A stretch of 64,000 nucleotides of DNA from NCBI GenBank assembly GCA_964581515.1, contig CAZOOV010000001.1, positions 124,001 through 188,000 of the forward strand, written 5' to 3'. Below the pieces are notes generated by a model, which saw only the letters and a program-made list of their open reading frames with translations, did not search any database and was not told where the DNA came from. Position 1 is the stretch's first letter; each line of letters starts with the position of its first letter. The position numbers were made by a program, and so were the translations under genes. Origin of the DNA: JACJVV01 sp964581515. Its GTDB lineage: Archaea > Nanobdellota > Nanobdellia > Woesearchaeales > JACJVV01. Positions 9,123-17,752 of this stretch are shown here, piece after piece.

Positions 9123-10355
9123 TTATACTGAATGTATATCTGAACAATTCTTTCTTATCGATTCAAGATGATGAGGATTATGTAATATACCGCTTACATA
9201 TAATTCTTTTAATAGATTACATGGGAGATATACTCTTTTATCAGTGTTATTTCCACCAGCCTTATTTCCACCAACATTACCATTATGGTTGCTATTATGA
9301 TGATTATGATTTCCATTATAACCCAGATGATGTTTCATACTATCAATAGTTTGAAGCAATGATTTTTGTTTTGTATAAAGTATTGGATAAACATAAACCT
9401 TGTGATGATTAGAACAATTAGGTTCAATAGTACAACCAGCATCAATTATCCCTGCTATGAAATGCTTGACATAATATGAATTAGGAAATATATCATATTT
9501 TGTTAATACTTCACCGTCAGAGTCCATGAGTTTTCTTGATCTTCCTTTTGCATCAAATAATCCAATATCATCTATCAACCAAGAGGATACTGCTTTTGAT
9601 ATTATATCTAACCTAGGATATTCTCTTGGAGTTGATTTGAAAGTCTCATCGTTAATGACAAATTCACCACCATCCCTATGATTTGGTTTTATATCTAAGA
9701 CAAGATTGAACATATCAAACATTTGGTCACGTACATAATCAAAATAAGGATAATGCGGTCCTCTCCCATCAGTTACAGAAGATTCATTATGCTGTAAATA
9801 AAGAGTTTGTGAACCATGGGAGTTTGATATACCACCACAACACCACATGACACCAAAAAGATAAGCATGTTGAGGTATAATTTCAAGAGGAAGAATAACA
9901 CTTTTTTGAAAATCAAAATCTGATGCTGTGAAATTCTCATGAATCTTAGCTGCTTGCAAGAGATTTCCTGAATAAGCTCCAACATCCCTTCTCAAAAAAT
10001 GAGTTGATGGTGCTTTAAGTCTTGTAGCTTTCTTTTCTCCAGAATATCTCTTTGCCAAGAAGTTCTTTATACAGCTTCTTTTTGTAGTAGGATTATTCCA
10101 ATCAGAATATGCGATTGCAGCAAGCGTGGGTTCTGTCAATTGAGAACTTTCTGCTCCAGGAGTAACTTGTCTAGCTTTTTCTAGCAATAATCTAGCTGCT
10201 GAATAGATCTTCTCCTCAAGACTAGGTAGAGATCTTACTTGCGATAACTCCCTTCGCCTGATTTGATACCTTGTTTCTAACAAGATATCTCTCTCATCTG
10301 GACTACCAGCAGTAGCCATCAAATCACTGTAAGGAAGTATATTTTCACTTACCAT
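9123..10355 (-). CDS. Degenerate LAGLIDADG-fold-like protein
   Basis: A 410-residue protein. Two segments match the spacing and shape of LAGLIDADG helices: AYLFGVMWCCGGIS (about residues 163-176) and HFIAGIIDAGCTI (about 294-306), about 130 residues apart, as in single-chain two-repeat homing endonucleases. In both, the metal-binding acidic residue at the end of the motif is lost (Cys in the first, Gly in the second), so nuclease activity is doubtful. The N-terminal 130 residues are basic and helical and could bind DNA. Near the C-terminus is a low-complexity HNHHNSNHNGN stretch. No intein or intron context is visible. A DNA-binding regulator of the WhiA type is one alternative; the family call is a motif-level inference. 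Confidence 0.4.
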   Translation of the reverse strand: MVSENILPYSDLMATAGSPDERDILLETRYQIRRRELSQVRSLPSLEEKIYSAARLLLEKARQVTPGAESSQLTEPTLAAIAYSDWNNPTTKRSCIKNFLAKRYSGEKKATRLKAPSTHFLRRDVGAYSGNLLQAAKIHENFTASDFDFQKSVILPLEIIPQHAYLFGVMWCCGGISNSHGSQTLYLQHNESSVTDGRGPHYPYFDYVRDQMFDMFNLVLDIKPNHRDGGEFVINDETFKSTPREYPRLDIISKAVSSWLIDDIGLFDAKGRSRKLMDSDGEVLTKYDIFPNSYYVKHFIAGIIDAGCTIEPNCSNHHKVYVYPILYTKQKSLLQTIDSMKHHLGYNGNHNHHNSNHNGNVGGNKAGGNNTDKRVYLPCNLLKELYVSGILHNPHHLESIRKNCSDIHSV

Positions 10356-10448
10356 AGACGAGTTCTACATGATTTGATTTATAAAGTTTACTATTTTTAC
10401 TATTAAATAGTAGTGATTTCTTTAAATAGTGCCATTCGGTAAATAAAA

Positions 10449-11690
10449 TCAAGAAGTAGTCTCATAATAGTCTTCAAGAATGATTTTATCAACCATATCA
10501 AGATTGCTGACAATATATAATCTTCCTTGACTGATTTCAGTAAGCCTTTTTGCAAATGATAATCCTTCTTCATCAAGTGAAATCCCAATAAGAGAAGTTG
10601 TTATTCCCAAAGATGCTGCTTGAGATATTACGTGCAATGTATCTTTTTCTGGATCACTACCAACAGTCGGCATTGCATCAGATATTATTATAAGATGTTT
10701 TGTACATGGTGCTTTTGAAAATAATTGTATTGCTTTTTCAACAGTTGCTGAAATATTAGTCTCATTTGAAGCTTTAATCTCAGTGATTTTCAAAAGAAGT
10801 TGTCTGAAATCATAAGTAGGGGCTAATTCTTCCTTAACATCAGAACCAAAGATGATAAGACCGACCTTATCTCTGTTTTCTATTGCTTTGAAAGCAAGTG
10901 CTATGCCTGCTTTTTTTGCAGTCTCAATCTTTTTTCCACGCATACTACCTGAAGCGTCAAGCGCATAAATAATTTCAATATTTCCTTTTGATCTCCTTTG
11001 AGAAATTGTAAGGTCATCTTTTGATATTGAACTATGACCTCTCCTAATTGATTTCTTAATCGTTCTTTTCATATTGATATCCCTGTACCTATCATGACTT
11101 CTGTAGGCACGAGAATCATACTTATCCCCATATAATGTTTTCTCTTTATGTTCTTTTTTCCCGAGAAATCCTTTAGGTGCTAATTTATCCAATTCTTCAG
11201 TATAAAGAACCAATGATGCAAGATATAATCCTTTGGAACTGATTGTACCATCTTTATTCAAAAGATCTTCTTTTTTCAAATTCTTGATGTTTGCTCCAAT
11301 TGCTTCTTTGAGCTCTCTGCAAAATTCAGGAATCCTGATATTCTTTTTTACATAACCAGGATCATATCCTGTAAGAAGACGAATTAATTTCTTACCATAT
11401 AGTTTTTCAGCATTAGCATAACTCTGGACCATGTTCTGAAAAATAAGATCTGGAGTAAATGAAGAAACACCTTGATTATAAGACTCACTTAAAAGTTTAC
11501 CATCTTCAATTGTCTCTGTATCGTTCTCAAGAACAGAATGCATAAGCTTATCTTCTTCCTTTTGTGACGCAAGCTTTCCTTGGAGCTCTTCTATCTGCTC
11601 CTTATCCTTAAGTTCTAACTCATCGGTGCTAGGGTAAGTCTCCCTCTTCCTTAAGGGAAGAGAATTGATCAGAGAATTTATCAAATTCAT
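10449..11690 (-). CDS. VWA-domain protein (chelatase/CoxE-like partner of MoxR ATPase)
   Basis: A 413-residue protein with a von Willebrand A domain in its second half. The MIDAS site is visible: YALDASGSM (about residues 243-251), the conserved Thr region in SNETNISATVEKA and Asp in LIIISDAMPT. The N-terminal half is charged and helical. With the AAA+ ATPase encoded immediately upstream it forms the widespread MoxR-VWA pair, in which the ATPase remodels or metallates a target held by the VWA protein. The start overlaps the ATPase gene by 62 bases, an unusually long same-strand overlap; a later ATG would shorten it but no obvious alternative is in the first 90 codons with a good ribosome site. 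Confidence 0.8.
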   Translation of the reverse strand: MNLINSLINSLPLRKRETYPSTDELELKDKEQIEELQGKLASQKEEDKLMHSVLENDTETIEDGKLLSESYNQGVSSFTPDLIFQNMVQSYANAEKLYGKKLIRLLTGYDPGYVKKNIRIPEFCRELKEAIGANIKNLKKEDLLNKDGTISSKGLYLASLVLYTEELDKLAPKGFLGKKEHKEKTLYGDKYDSRAYRSHDRYRDINMKRTIKKSIRRGHSSISKDDLTISQRRSKGNIEIIYALDASGSMRGKKIETAKKAGIALAFKAIENRDKVGLIIFGSDVKEELAPTYDFRQLLLKITEIKASNETNISATVEKAIQLFSKAPCTKHLIIISDAMPTVGSDPEKDTLHVISQAASLGITTSLIGISLDEEGLSFAKRLTEISQGRLYIVSNLDMVDKIILEDYYETTS

Positions 11691-12618
11691 TCTTAATGAA
11701 ATCTTCTGGCTTTTGCAAGAACTTTACTGAAGGTTTTAGTTCTATACGATGACTCAGTACAGATATGACTGCTTTTTGTACATCTTCGAATGATACTTTC
11801 TTTTTACCTGCTATGATTGCGTTTGCTTGACTTCTTTCATGAAGTCCAATTGTTGCTCGCACGGAAGGTTTCTTTTGTAGATTTTCATTCTCCCTTAAGT
11901 CTCTTACAAATTGCACAATCATATGCAATAATTTCTCTGGAAATTCTACAGTAAGCTTGTTTGATCTTTGTGCTGTAATAATTTTTTCATTCTCAAGACT
12001 TTCTGGATAATCCATATATACTAAGTCAAATCTATCAAGAAATACATCACTCAATGATTCTGTTGAAGTATCATTAGGATTCATTGTTCCAATGAAAATA
12101 AAATCAGTAGGAACATCAACTGTATAACTTCCAATAGTTACAATTCCTTCTTCAAGAACCTGAAGAAGTGCATTCTGAAGTTTTTCACTGCATCTGTTCA
12201 CTTCATCAAAGAATAATACCCCATTATTTGCTTTGAAAATCTTTCCTGGAGTAAAAGCTTCAATAGACATAGGACCAAATTTCAATGCTTTTATCGGATC
12301 AATATCCCCTATCAAATCTTCTGCAGTAAGATCTGGACTTCCTTGTACACGGATGAAACGATCTTCTCCTTTAACTTTTGATTTTGATTTCTTTTGAGTC
12401 ATAGGATCAATTATGTAATCTTCTTCTAAGAGTTTTGATATATTCTTAGCAATTGTTGTTTTACCTACGCCAGGTGGACCTACTAGAATTATATGCCTGC
12501 CTGTCAAAAGCGCTGAGCGCATCTGGTCTTTCTCTTCTTTCTGACCAATAATATCTGGAAATGAACTATCTGCTACTAACTTTTCTTGTGGAATCAAGGT
12601 TTTTGGTGTTTTCATCAT
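11629..12618 (-). CDS. MoxR-family AAA+ ATPase
   Basis: A 329-residue AAA+ ATPase. Walker A is GPPGVGKTT (residues 47-55), Walker B is VLFFDEVNR (about 134-142), sensor 1 is GTMNPND, and the arginine-finger region SDVFLDRFDLV follows; the C-terminal lid has VRATIGLHERSQANA as in MoxR and magnesium-chelatase subunit I. It probably works with the VWA protein encoded just downstream to activate or insert metal into an unknown target. A TATA-like TTTTATAAAA about 25 bases before the ATG implies a leaderless mRNA. A perfect dyad TATATCGACGATATA at 12681-12695 lies upstream and may be an operator. Confidence 0.85.
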   Translation of the reverse strand: MMKTPKTLIPQEKLVADSSFPDIIGQKEEKDQMRSALLTGRHIILVGPPGVGKTTIAKNISKLLEEDYIIDPMTQKKSKSKVKGEDRFIRVQGSPDLTAEDLIGDIDPIKALKFGPMSIEAFTPGKIFKANNGVLFFDEVNRCSEKLQNALLQVLEEGIVTIGSYTVDVPTDFIFIGTMNPNDTSTESLSDVFLDRFDLVYMDYPESLENEKIITAQRSNKLTVEFPEKLLHMIVQFVRDLRENENLQKKPSVRATIGLHERSQANAIIAGKKKVSFEDVQKAVISVLSHRIELKPSVKFLQKPEDFIKNEFDKFSDQFSSLKEEGDLP

Positions 12619-12680
12619 GTTTTGAATCGAGTAATGAATGTTTTATAAAAGTTATGTTGGATGTATATTTGATATTAAGA

Positions 12681-12695
12681 TATATCGACGATATA
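12681..12695. promoter_or_regulatory. Palindromic candidate operator upstream of moxR
   Basis: TATATCG-A-CGATATA is a perfect 7-1-7 inverted repeat, located about 35 bases upstream of the TATA box of the MoxR/VWA pair and on the far side of the divergent ZIP gene promoter. It could serve either gene. The core ATCGACG also occurs at about 2744 in front of the small unknown gene. Confidence 0.3.
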
Positions 12696-12806
12696 CAGAA
12701 AGTATTATAAAGCTAATTAGCTTAACGCAATGCTTTTTTTAATAGAAATTTTTGTATAAAGAGCAATGCATAAAGTATATATATCACAGTTGAAATAACT
12801 TTAATT

Positions 12807-13616
12807 ATGTTATGGTTTATGGAATTATCACCAATAATGCAAGCATTCTTAGCAGGACTTTTTACTTGGGGTGTAACTGCACTTGGTGCGTCAAGCGTAT
12901 TTTTTACAAAACATATCAATAAAAAACATTTAGATTTCTTACTTGGATTTGCTGCAGGTGTAATGATAGCTGCAAGCTTTTGGTCACTTCTTGCACCAGC
13001 AATAGAAATGTCTCAAGAAATTGCACTTCCAGAATGGTTTCCTGCTGCAGTGGGATTCTTCTTAGGAGCAATTGTATTAAGATTGATAGATAAAGTGCTC
13101 CCACATGTACATCCAGGACTTACCATGAAAGATGCAGAAGGAGTCAAAACATCATGGCATAAGACTACACTTCTTGTACTTGCAATAACATTACATAATA
13201 TTCCAGAGGGACTAGCTGTTGGAGTTGCATTTGGTGCAGCTGCATTAGGACTACCATCTGCAACAATTGCAGGAGCTATTGCACTCGCAATAGGAATAGG
13301 ACTTCAAAACTTTCCAGAAGGAATTGCAGTTGCTATGCCTATCAGAAGAGAAGGTATATCAAGGCTCAAAAGTTTTTGGTATGGTCAATTATCAGGTGTA
13401 GTAGAACCTATTGCTGCTGTACTTGGTGCAGGAGTTATAATATTATTCAGACCTTTGCTTCCTTACGCACTCGCATTTGCTGCTGGTGCGATGATATTTG
13501 TTGTTGCTGAAGAAGTAATACCTGAATCACAACATAACGGAAATAATCATTGGGCTACTGCTGGAGTAATCATTGGATTTCTTATTATGATGATTCTTGA
13601 TGTCGCATTAGGATAA
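12807..13616 (+). CDS. ZIP-family divalent metal transporter
   Basis: A 269-residue integral membrane protein with about eight transmembrane segments. The two ZIP metal-site helices are clear: HNIPEGLAVGVAFG (about residues 130-143) and LQNFPEGIAVAMP (about 168-180), where the His/Asn and Glu residues bind Zn, Fe or Mn in transit. This pattern matches the GufA/ZupT branch, which imports metal. ATG at 12807 lies about 27 bases after a TATATATATC box, consistent with leaderless transcription; an in-frame ATG at 12819 is an alternative. A hairpin followed by a T run after the stop codon may end the transcript. Confidence 0.88.
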   Translation: MLWFMELSPIMQAFLAGLFTWGVTALGASSVFFTKHINKKHLDFLLGFAAGVMIAASFWSLLAPAIEMSQEIALPEWFPAAVGFFLGAIVLRLIDKVLPHVHPGLTMKDAEGVKTSWHKTTLLVLAITLHNIPEGLAVGVAFGAAALGLPSATIAGAIALAIGIGLQNFPEGIAVAMPIRREGISRLKSFWYGQLSGVVEPIAAVLGAGVIILFRPLLPYALAFAAGAMIFVVAEEVIPESQHNGNNHWATAGVIIGFLIMMILDVALG

Positions 13617-13654
13617 ATATAATCTTTGGATCTCTACAAATTAGAATTTGTAAA

Positions 13655-13671
13655 AAGTTGGCTTGCAACTT
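13655..13671 (+). terminator. Hairpin possibly ending the ZIP transcript
   Basis: AAGTTG and CAACTT form a 6-base stem with a 5-base loop, followed within 10 bases by a T6 run (GTTTTTTATAG). The T run also contributes to the TATA box of the next gene. A second small dyad, CAAATT/AATTTG, lies at 13637-13650. Confidence 0.35.
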
Positions 13672-13710
13672 AGAGTAAGTTTTTTATAGAATTGGTTGAA
13701 TTGCCTTTAT

Positions 13711-14313
13711 ATGAAACTATTAGTATTCACTGATACACATGGATCAGCAGTAGCTGAGAAAAGGATAATAGAGAAAGCAAAAAAGCATAATCCAGATTTA
13801 ATGCTGTGTTGCGGTGACTTCACAATATTTATGCATGAAGCTGATGATTTTCTCAATAAGATAGACAAAGCTGGTATTGATACTTATCTTATACATGGAA
13901 ATCATGAAGATGAAGACGTAATTGAAAATTTATGTAAAAAACTCAAGCATGTACAATTCATACATAAGAAGATAATTCAGCATAAGAACGTACTTATAAT
14001 GGGATATGGAGGGGATGGATTCTCATTGCATGATCCAAAATTTCTGGTAACTGCAAAAAGTTTTGAAGAACTGATAAAGAAGTATAAAGACCATACAAAA
14101 ATAATAATACTACACCAGCCACCCCATAAGTCGGGAATTGATCTAATATACGGCGAACATGCAGGTAATAAGACAACAAAAGATTTTATCAAGAAACATA
14201 AGATACATTTTGTGTTTGCAGGGCACCTGCATGAGAATTCTGGAAAAGAATTCAAAAAGAAATCAACAAATTATGTTAATCCTGGACCATATGGAAAAAT
14301 CATCAATATCTGA
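13711..14313 (+). CDS. Calcineurin-like metallophosphoesterase (YfcE/MJ0936-like)
   Basis: A 200-residue phosphoesterase with all the family motifs in order: FTDTHG (residues 5-10), CCGDFTIF (about 34), IHGNHEDED (about 59), ILHQPPH (about 134) and FAGHLHENSG (about 173), which together build the two-metal site. It would cleave a phosphomono- or diester of unknown identity. I chose the ATG at 13711, not the upstream TTG, because the TATA box TTTTTTATAG lies about 27 bases before it and because the family normally starts right at the first strand (MKLLVFTDTH). Confidence 0.85.
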   Translation: MKLLVFTDTHGSAVAEKRIIEKAKKHNPDLMLCCGDFTIFMHEADDFLNKIDKAGIDTYLIHGNHEDEDVIENLCKKLKHVQFIHKKIIQHKNVLIMGYGGDGFSLHDPKFLVTAKSFEELIKKYKDHTKIIILHQPPHKSGIDLIYGEHAGNKTTKDFIKKHKIHFVFAGHLHENSGKEFKKKSTNYVNPGPYGKIINI

Positions 14314-14384
14314 TAAAAACTAAGTGAAATCTTCAATAATAGAAATACTGACTAGAATCCCATATTAACCTATCCTTTGTTAAT

Positions 14385-14882
14385 TTATTCTTTGACTTTA
14401 AAATCCATCAAGTTTGTAAGTTTATGCTCTTTAATTTCTCCTGTTACAGAATCAACTTTAATATTTATCGTACTCATAGACATAGTTATAAAAGTGATAT
14501 TATATATCTGACCAATCTCAAGATTCTGAAGAAGAACAATATTCTTTGATAAGACTTCATTAGGATATTCTTTTCCAACAAGTTCACTTGCATTATCGAG
14601 TGCTTCTAAAGAGGTGATCTTAATTTCATCTTCTAATACTGGTTTTACTTCTGTTTCTGGTTTTTTAAATATCTCATCTTTCTCTTCCTTACTGACTGCA
14701 AGAGCAGATACTGCAAATGTTGTTATTGTATCATCTTTGTTATAGAAACCAAAATACCATGCATCCTCCTCTCCAATCATACGAAGACAATGACATAGAT
14801 AACTATTATCATTTTCCTTTTTCCATTTCTGAAAGATAGGATCTTTCCTTAATTGTACTAATGATTCTTTTATTGCTGACAT
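14385..14882 (-). CDS. Hypothetical protein with PepSY-like C-terminal region
   Basis: A 165-residue soluble protein. The first 75 residues (KDPIFQKWKKENDNSYLCHCLRM and a Trp-Tyr-rich strand region) have no recognised family. Residues about 95-160 alternate a helix (SLEALDNASELVGKEYP) with strands ending INIKVDSVTGEIKEHKL, the layout of a PepSY-type fold, in which a D.xTGEI turn is typical. That assignment is weak. No signal peptide. It stands alone between a convergent phosphoesterase and a longer unknown gene. Confidence 0.5.
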   Translation of the reverse strand: MSAIKESLVQLRKDPIFQKWKKENDNSYLCHCLRMIGEEDAWYFGFYNKDDTITTFAVSALAVSKEEKDEIFKKPETEVKPVLEDEIKITSLEALDNASELVGKEYPNEVLSKNIVLLQNLEIGQIYNITFITMSMSTINIKVDSVTGEIKEHKLTNLMDFKVKE

Positions 14883-14978
14883 AGTATCAAGGATAATAGG
14901 TTTTGTTTATATTATTTATCGTTATTATTTATACCCATTATTTATCTTTGAAAGAGAATAGTTGATTAATTAGAGAAT

Positions 14979-16286
14979 TTAGATATTATCAATAATATGT
15001 TTTGATGCCTCTGCTGTATACTTTTTCATATCTGAAACAAACTTAAGCATAGGCAGTATAGACTGTAATTCACTATCTGTCCAGATCTGTTCTGATAATG
15101 AGTCCATCATCTCCACTAGATTTCCATTTTCCCCTATGAGAGTACCAGCTGGTTTAGGACATCTAGACAAAGTAGCTACACCATCTCCAGGACCAAAACG
15201 ATTTCGTAAATAGCTTAAGAATTGTAATTGAGTGCCTTGATCATAACCATGCATCTTCTCCAAATGTCTCCCAAATCTTTCCTGAACATTAGGATGCTGT
15301 TCAAACTGGCGTAATGATTTATGAGTTACTGGACGATGAGATGGTCCTTTTATGAAATATGCCAAATCCTGCATCTGATCTATCATTGAATGTGAAGTGC
15401 TCCTAGGTTTTGATGCATAAGGAGTCATATCTGCAACAGAATGTTTCTTCTCATTTAAGAGAGCAGTCCAGCATGCGTCACTAAATGTACTAAGACCCAT
15501 ATTATCAACACCAGTAACAGGATTATGAACAAAACGAATGCATGCATTCTTATCATAGCCAGGCTCAACCATCCTAATCTCTGAATTTACATTAAGATGA
15601 TCATCAATTGACATGAAAAGATAATTTCTTGGCCACCAATTGATATCAGCAACATTTTGTCCTGATGCATACATAAAATCAATAATCCCACTATCTGATC
15701 TAAGAACTCTTGACATCTGTTCAAGAACAGAATCATTTACTTGAGTTATTTTATTGTATTTAAGACGGCGCTCTTGATTTGATGAATCTTTGTCTATAGC
15801 CTTATGCCTGTTTGCTATATCTTCTTGCATCTCCTTTATCTTGTCTTCTATCTTTTTAGGAGGAAGCACTATTGCATCTGGTTCAAGACGGACCTTGTCA
15901 AATATCTCATAAGAAGGACAAGCTGCATGCAACTGTTTCTGATGCCTGAATAATACAAGAGCATGTATACTACCCTCTGGCTGTGTCACATAAACAAGTG
16001 CTGGCTCTGAGCGAGGATATAGTTCCTTGAATGCAAAATACATAGATGCAGAACGCTCAAGACAATTCATCTCTTCAGGAGAAGCCTCTGTTGGAAAATA
16101 AAAATATCTTGTATTCTCAACCCTAGGATCAATATTAGTATATGTAAATAATCTCTTATTTTCCTCAATATCATTTCTAAGAACATCATAATACCTTTTT
16201 ACAGAAGCGAGTTTATGACTGTCAGCAACATCTTTAAGCTGTGCTGTGAAATCATTCTTTACTGTTGTAGGGGCAGTTGAGAGCAT
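14979..16286 (-). CDS. Hypothetical protein, possible cysteine-hydrolase-like core
   Basis: A 435-residue soluble protein I do not recognise. Residues 73-130 hold NCLERSASMYFAFKEL, then SIHALVLF, then HAACPSYEIFD: a Cys at a helix start (75), a His on a following strand (108) and a downstream acidic turn. This order resembles transglutaminase/papain-like cores, but it is only a pattern-level guess. Residues 140-185 are a charged helix. The second half is unassigned. It follows the 151-residue gene at 16310-16765 by 23 bases, so the two form a likely operon. Confidence 0.45.
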   Translation of the reverse strand: MLSTAPTTVKNDFTAQLKDVADSHKLASVKRYYDVLRNDIEENKRLFTYTNIDPRVENTRYFYFPTEASPEEMNCLERSASMYFAFKELYPRSEPALVYVTQPEGSIHALVLFRHQKQLHAACPSYEIFDKVRLEPDAIVLPPKKIEDKIKEMQEDIANRHKAIDKDSSNQERRLKYNKITQVNDSVLEQMSRVLRSDSGIIDFMYASGQNVADINWWPRNYLFMSIDDHLNVNSEIRMVEPGYDKNACIRFVHNPVTGVDNMGLSTFSDACWTALLNEKKHSVADMTPYASKPRSTSHSMIDQMQDLAYFIKGPSHRPVTHKSLRQFEQHPNVQERFGRHLEKMHGYDQGTQLQFLSYLRNRFGPGDGVATLSRCPKPAGTLIGENGNLVEMMDSLSEQIWTDSELQSILPMLKFVSDMKKYTAEASKHIIDNI

Positions 16287-16309
16287 TTTAAACTAAGACA
16301 ACCCCATAT

Positions 16310-16765
16310 TTACCTAAGCTCTTTTGGAGGCTGCGTAGATCCGCCTGCTGCATAAACTGGTCTTGGTGTAGGCATATAAGTACGCCTTGGCCTAGGTGTA
16401 TAACCACTTGATGAATCAGTTGATCCAGGTGTTAATGCTGTGCCAATCTTTTCTCCCAAAAAACCAAATAAAGATCTATTTGGTTCTTCTTTTCCTACAG
16501 GAATATAATTAAGCGTTAATTTCTGGTCATCAGGATTATATTTTACAGTGACTGCGCCATAGCCTAGTGCGTCCCCCAATATCTCCTGCAAATTTGCTGA
16601 TAATTGTATACGATCCTCATCTCTTACATCATTTACAACTACATGAACATATGGTGATCTTTTCCAACCTTTCATTCTCGCTCTAAGAATCTTCAAAGGT
16701 TCAGCTGATATTCCCTTTTTTTCAAACTCTGCAGTTATGTCTTTAATCTTATCTCCCAAACTCAT
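16310..16765 (-). CDS. Hypothetical protein with proline-rich tail
   Basis: A 151-residue protein of unknown function. Residues 1-105 look globular (a helix, then HVVVNDVRDEDRIQL and strands VTVKYNPDDQKLTLNYIPV). The last 45 residues are a disordered Ser/Pro/Arg/Tyr tail. The ATG at 16765 is preferred over an upstream TTG because GAGGAGAAAGGGGG lies just before it. The minus-strand TATA box is probably TTTATATA at about 16826-16833. It is co-directional with and close to the 435-residue unknown gene. Confidence 0.5.
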   Translation of the reverse strand: MSLGDKIKDITAEFEKKGISAEPLKILRARMKGWKRSPYVHVVVNDVRDEDRIQLSANLQEILGDALGYGAVTVKYNPDDQKLTLNYIPVGKEEPNRSLFGFLGEKIGTALTPGSTDSSSGYTPRPRRTYMPTPRPVYAAGGSTQPPKELR

Positions 16766-16844
16766 AATAAAAACCCCCTTTCTCCTCGACAAATGAGGAA
16801 TAATAGTAAATCATCAATGTATAGAGTATATAAATGAGACTGGC

Positions 16845-17093
16845 TTTATAAAGATTTAACTTCTTGAAGGGAATGATAAAGAAAATCAATTTAGCAGACT
16901 ATTTAGGGCTAAGTAATTGTTATTTTAACTATTGAAAATAAACCTTATGTTGATTTGTAACTATTCTACAATAGCACTAATTTTCAGTCGAGAAATGCAT
17001 TTTTTCTTAACCTACATTTCCAGTGGAGTTTTTATGTGAAAGAGCAAGAGAGTAACCTTCCTTTGAAAAAGCAGGCTTTAAACTGCTTTTTTT
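16845..17093 (+). other. Gene-free stretch with a possible short transcript
   Basis: Between the unknown gene starting at 16765 and dut at 17178 there is about 410 bases without a clear gene. It contains a palindromic TATA box (CTTTATAAAG, 16844-16853), a leaderless-position ATG at 16873 opening a 20-codon ORF (MIKKINLADYLGLSNCYFNY), and a strong hairpin with a T run at 17066-17093. Together these could be a roughly 220-base RNA, with or without a small peptide. None of the three elements is decisive alone. Confidence 0.25.
17066..17093 (+). terminator. Hairpin plus T run
   Basis: AAAAAGCAG (17066-17074) and CTGCTTTTT (17083-17091) form a perfect 9-base stem with an 8-base loop and end in a T7 run. 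It would be a good intrinsic terminator on the plus strand, about 55 bases before the TATA box of dut (TATTTATAAAC, about 17149). Confidence 0.5.
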
Positions 17094-17177
17094 CTAAATG
17101 AAAAGTACCCCTTTTCAGAATATACTTTTCAAACACATTGTATTTATAAACAGGTTTAATTAAGGAAGACTGCAGAA

Positions 17178-17612
17178 ATGGTTAACGTAAAGATTACTAA
17201 AATAAAAGATAATGCAATTATACCAGCATACGCTAAAGCAGGCGATGCAGGAGTTGATTTGTGTTCAACTGAAGAATATGAACTTGCGCCTGGAGAAAGA
17301 AAACTTATCTCAACAGGAATTAAAATAGCCCTTCCAGAAGGACACGAAGCACAAGTTAGACCAAGATCAGGTCTTGCTATAAAACATGGCATAAGCATTG
17401 TCAATACCCCTGGTACAATAGATGCAGGATACAGGGGAGAGATAGGAATCATACTTATTAATCACGGCCAAGAACCCTTCAAGGTTGAATCAGGCATGCG
17501 AATAGCACAAATGGTGATAAACCAGATTGAGCATGCAGAGTTTGAGGAAGTAGACGCTCTTGATGAAACAGAACGTGGGGAAGGCGGTTTTGGTCATAGT
17601 GGAACAAATTAG
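17178..17612 (+). CDS. dut: dUTP diphosphatase
   Basis: A 144-residue trimeric-type dUTPase. The five motifs are present: AGDAGVDLCS (about 22-31), PRSGLAIKHGI (about 61-71), GTIDAGYRGEIGIILIN (about 78-94), MRIAQMVI (about 106-113) and the C-terminal arm RGEGGFGHSGTN. It hydrolyses dUTP to dUMP, keeping uracil out of DNA and supplying the substrate of thymidylate synthase. A TATA box at about 17149-17158 is 25 bases before the ATG. dTMP kinase and thymidylate synthase are encoded within 3.5 kb, so the neighbourhood covers dUTP to dTDP. Confidence 0.93.
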   Translation: MVNVKITKIKDNAIIPAYAKAGDAGVDLCSTEEYELAPGERKLISTGIKIALPEGHEAQVRPRSGLAIKHGISIVNTPGTIDAGYRGEIGIILINHGQEPFKVESGMRIAQMVINQIEHAEFEEVDALDETERGEGGFGHSGTN

Positions 17613-17617
17613 AGGTG

Positions 17618-17710
17618 ATGGATTTGGCTGTAAGTTATGAAGCAATAAAAAGAAATACAACTCTTGAGGCATTTGTCCCTTCGAGTCAAGAGGAAGAAGA
17701 AGAGGAATAA
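17618..17710 (+). CDS. Small acidic-tailed ORF (30 codons), tentative
   Basis: ATG at 17618 directly follows GAGGTG, which is complementary to the 16S 3' end, five bases after the dut stop. The predicted peptide starts MDLAVSYEAIKRNTT and ends in six glutamates. The good ribosome site and location in the dut transcript argue for translation; the very short spacing and small size argue against. No family recognised. Confidence 0.3.
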   Translation: MDLAVSYEAIKRNTTLEAFVPSSQEEEEEE

Positions 17711-17752
17711 ATCGAGTAAATGTTTTTAAATTTCATTTAATTCTCATCCAAT

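Noticed and set aside
9092..9349. Plus-strand ORF of 85 codons rich in Tyr/His/Asp
   Set aside because: It is antisense to the His/Asn-rich low-complexity end of the LAGLIDADG-like gene and has no promoter or ribosome site; its composition mirrors the opposite strand.
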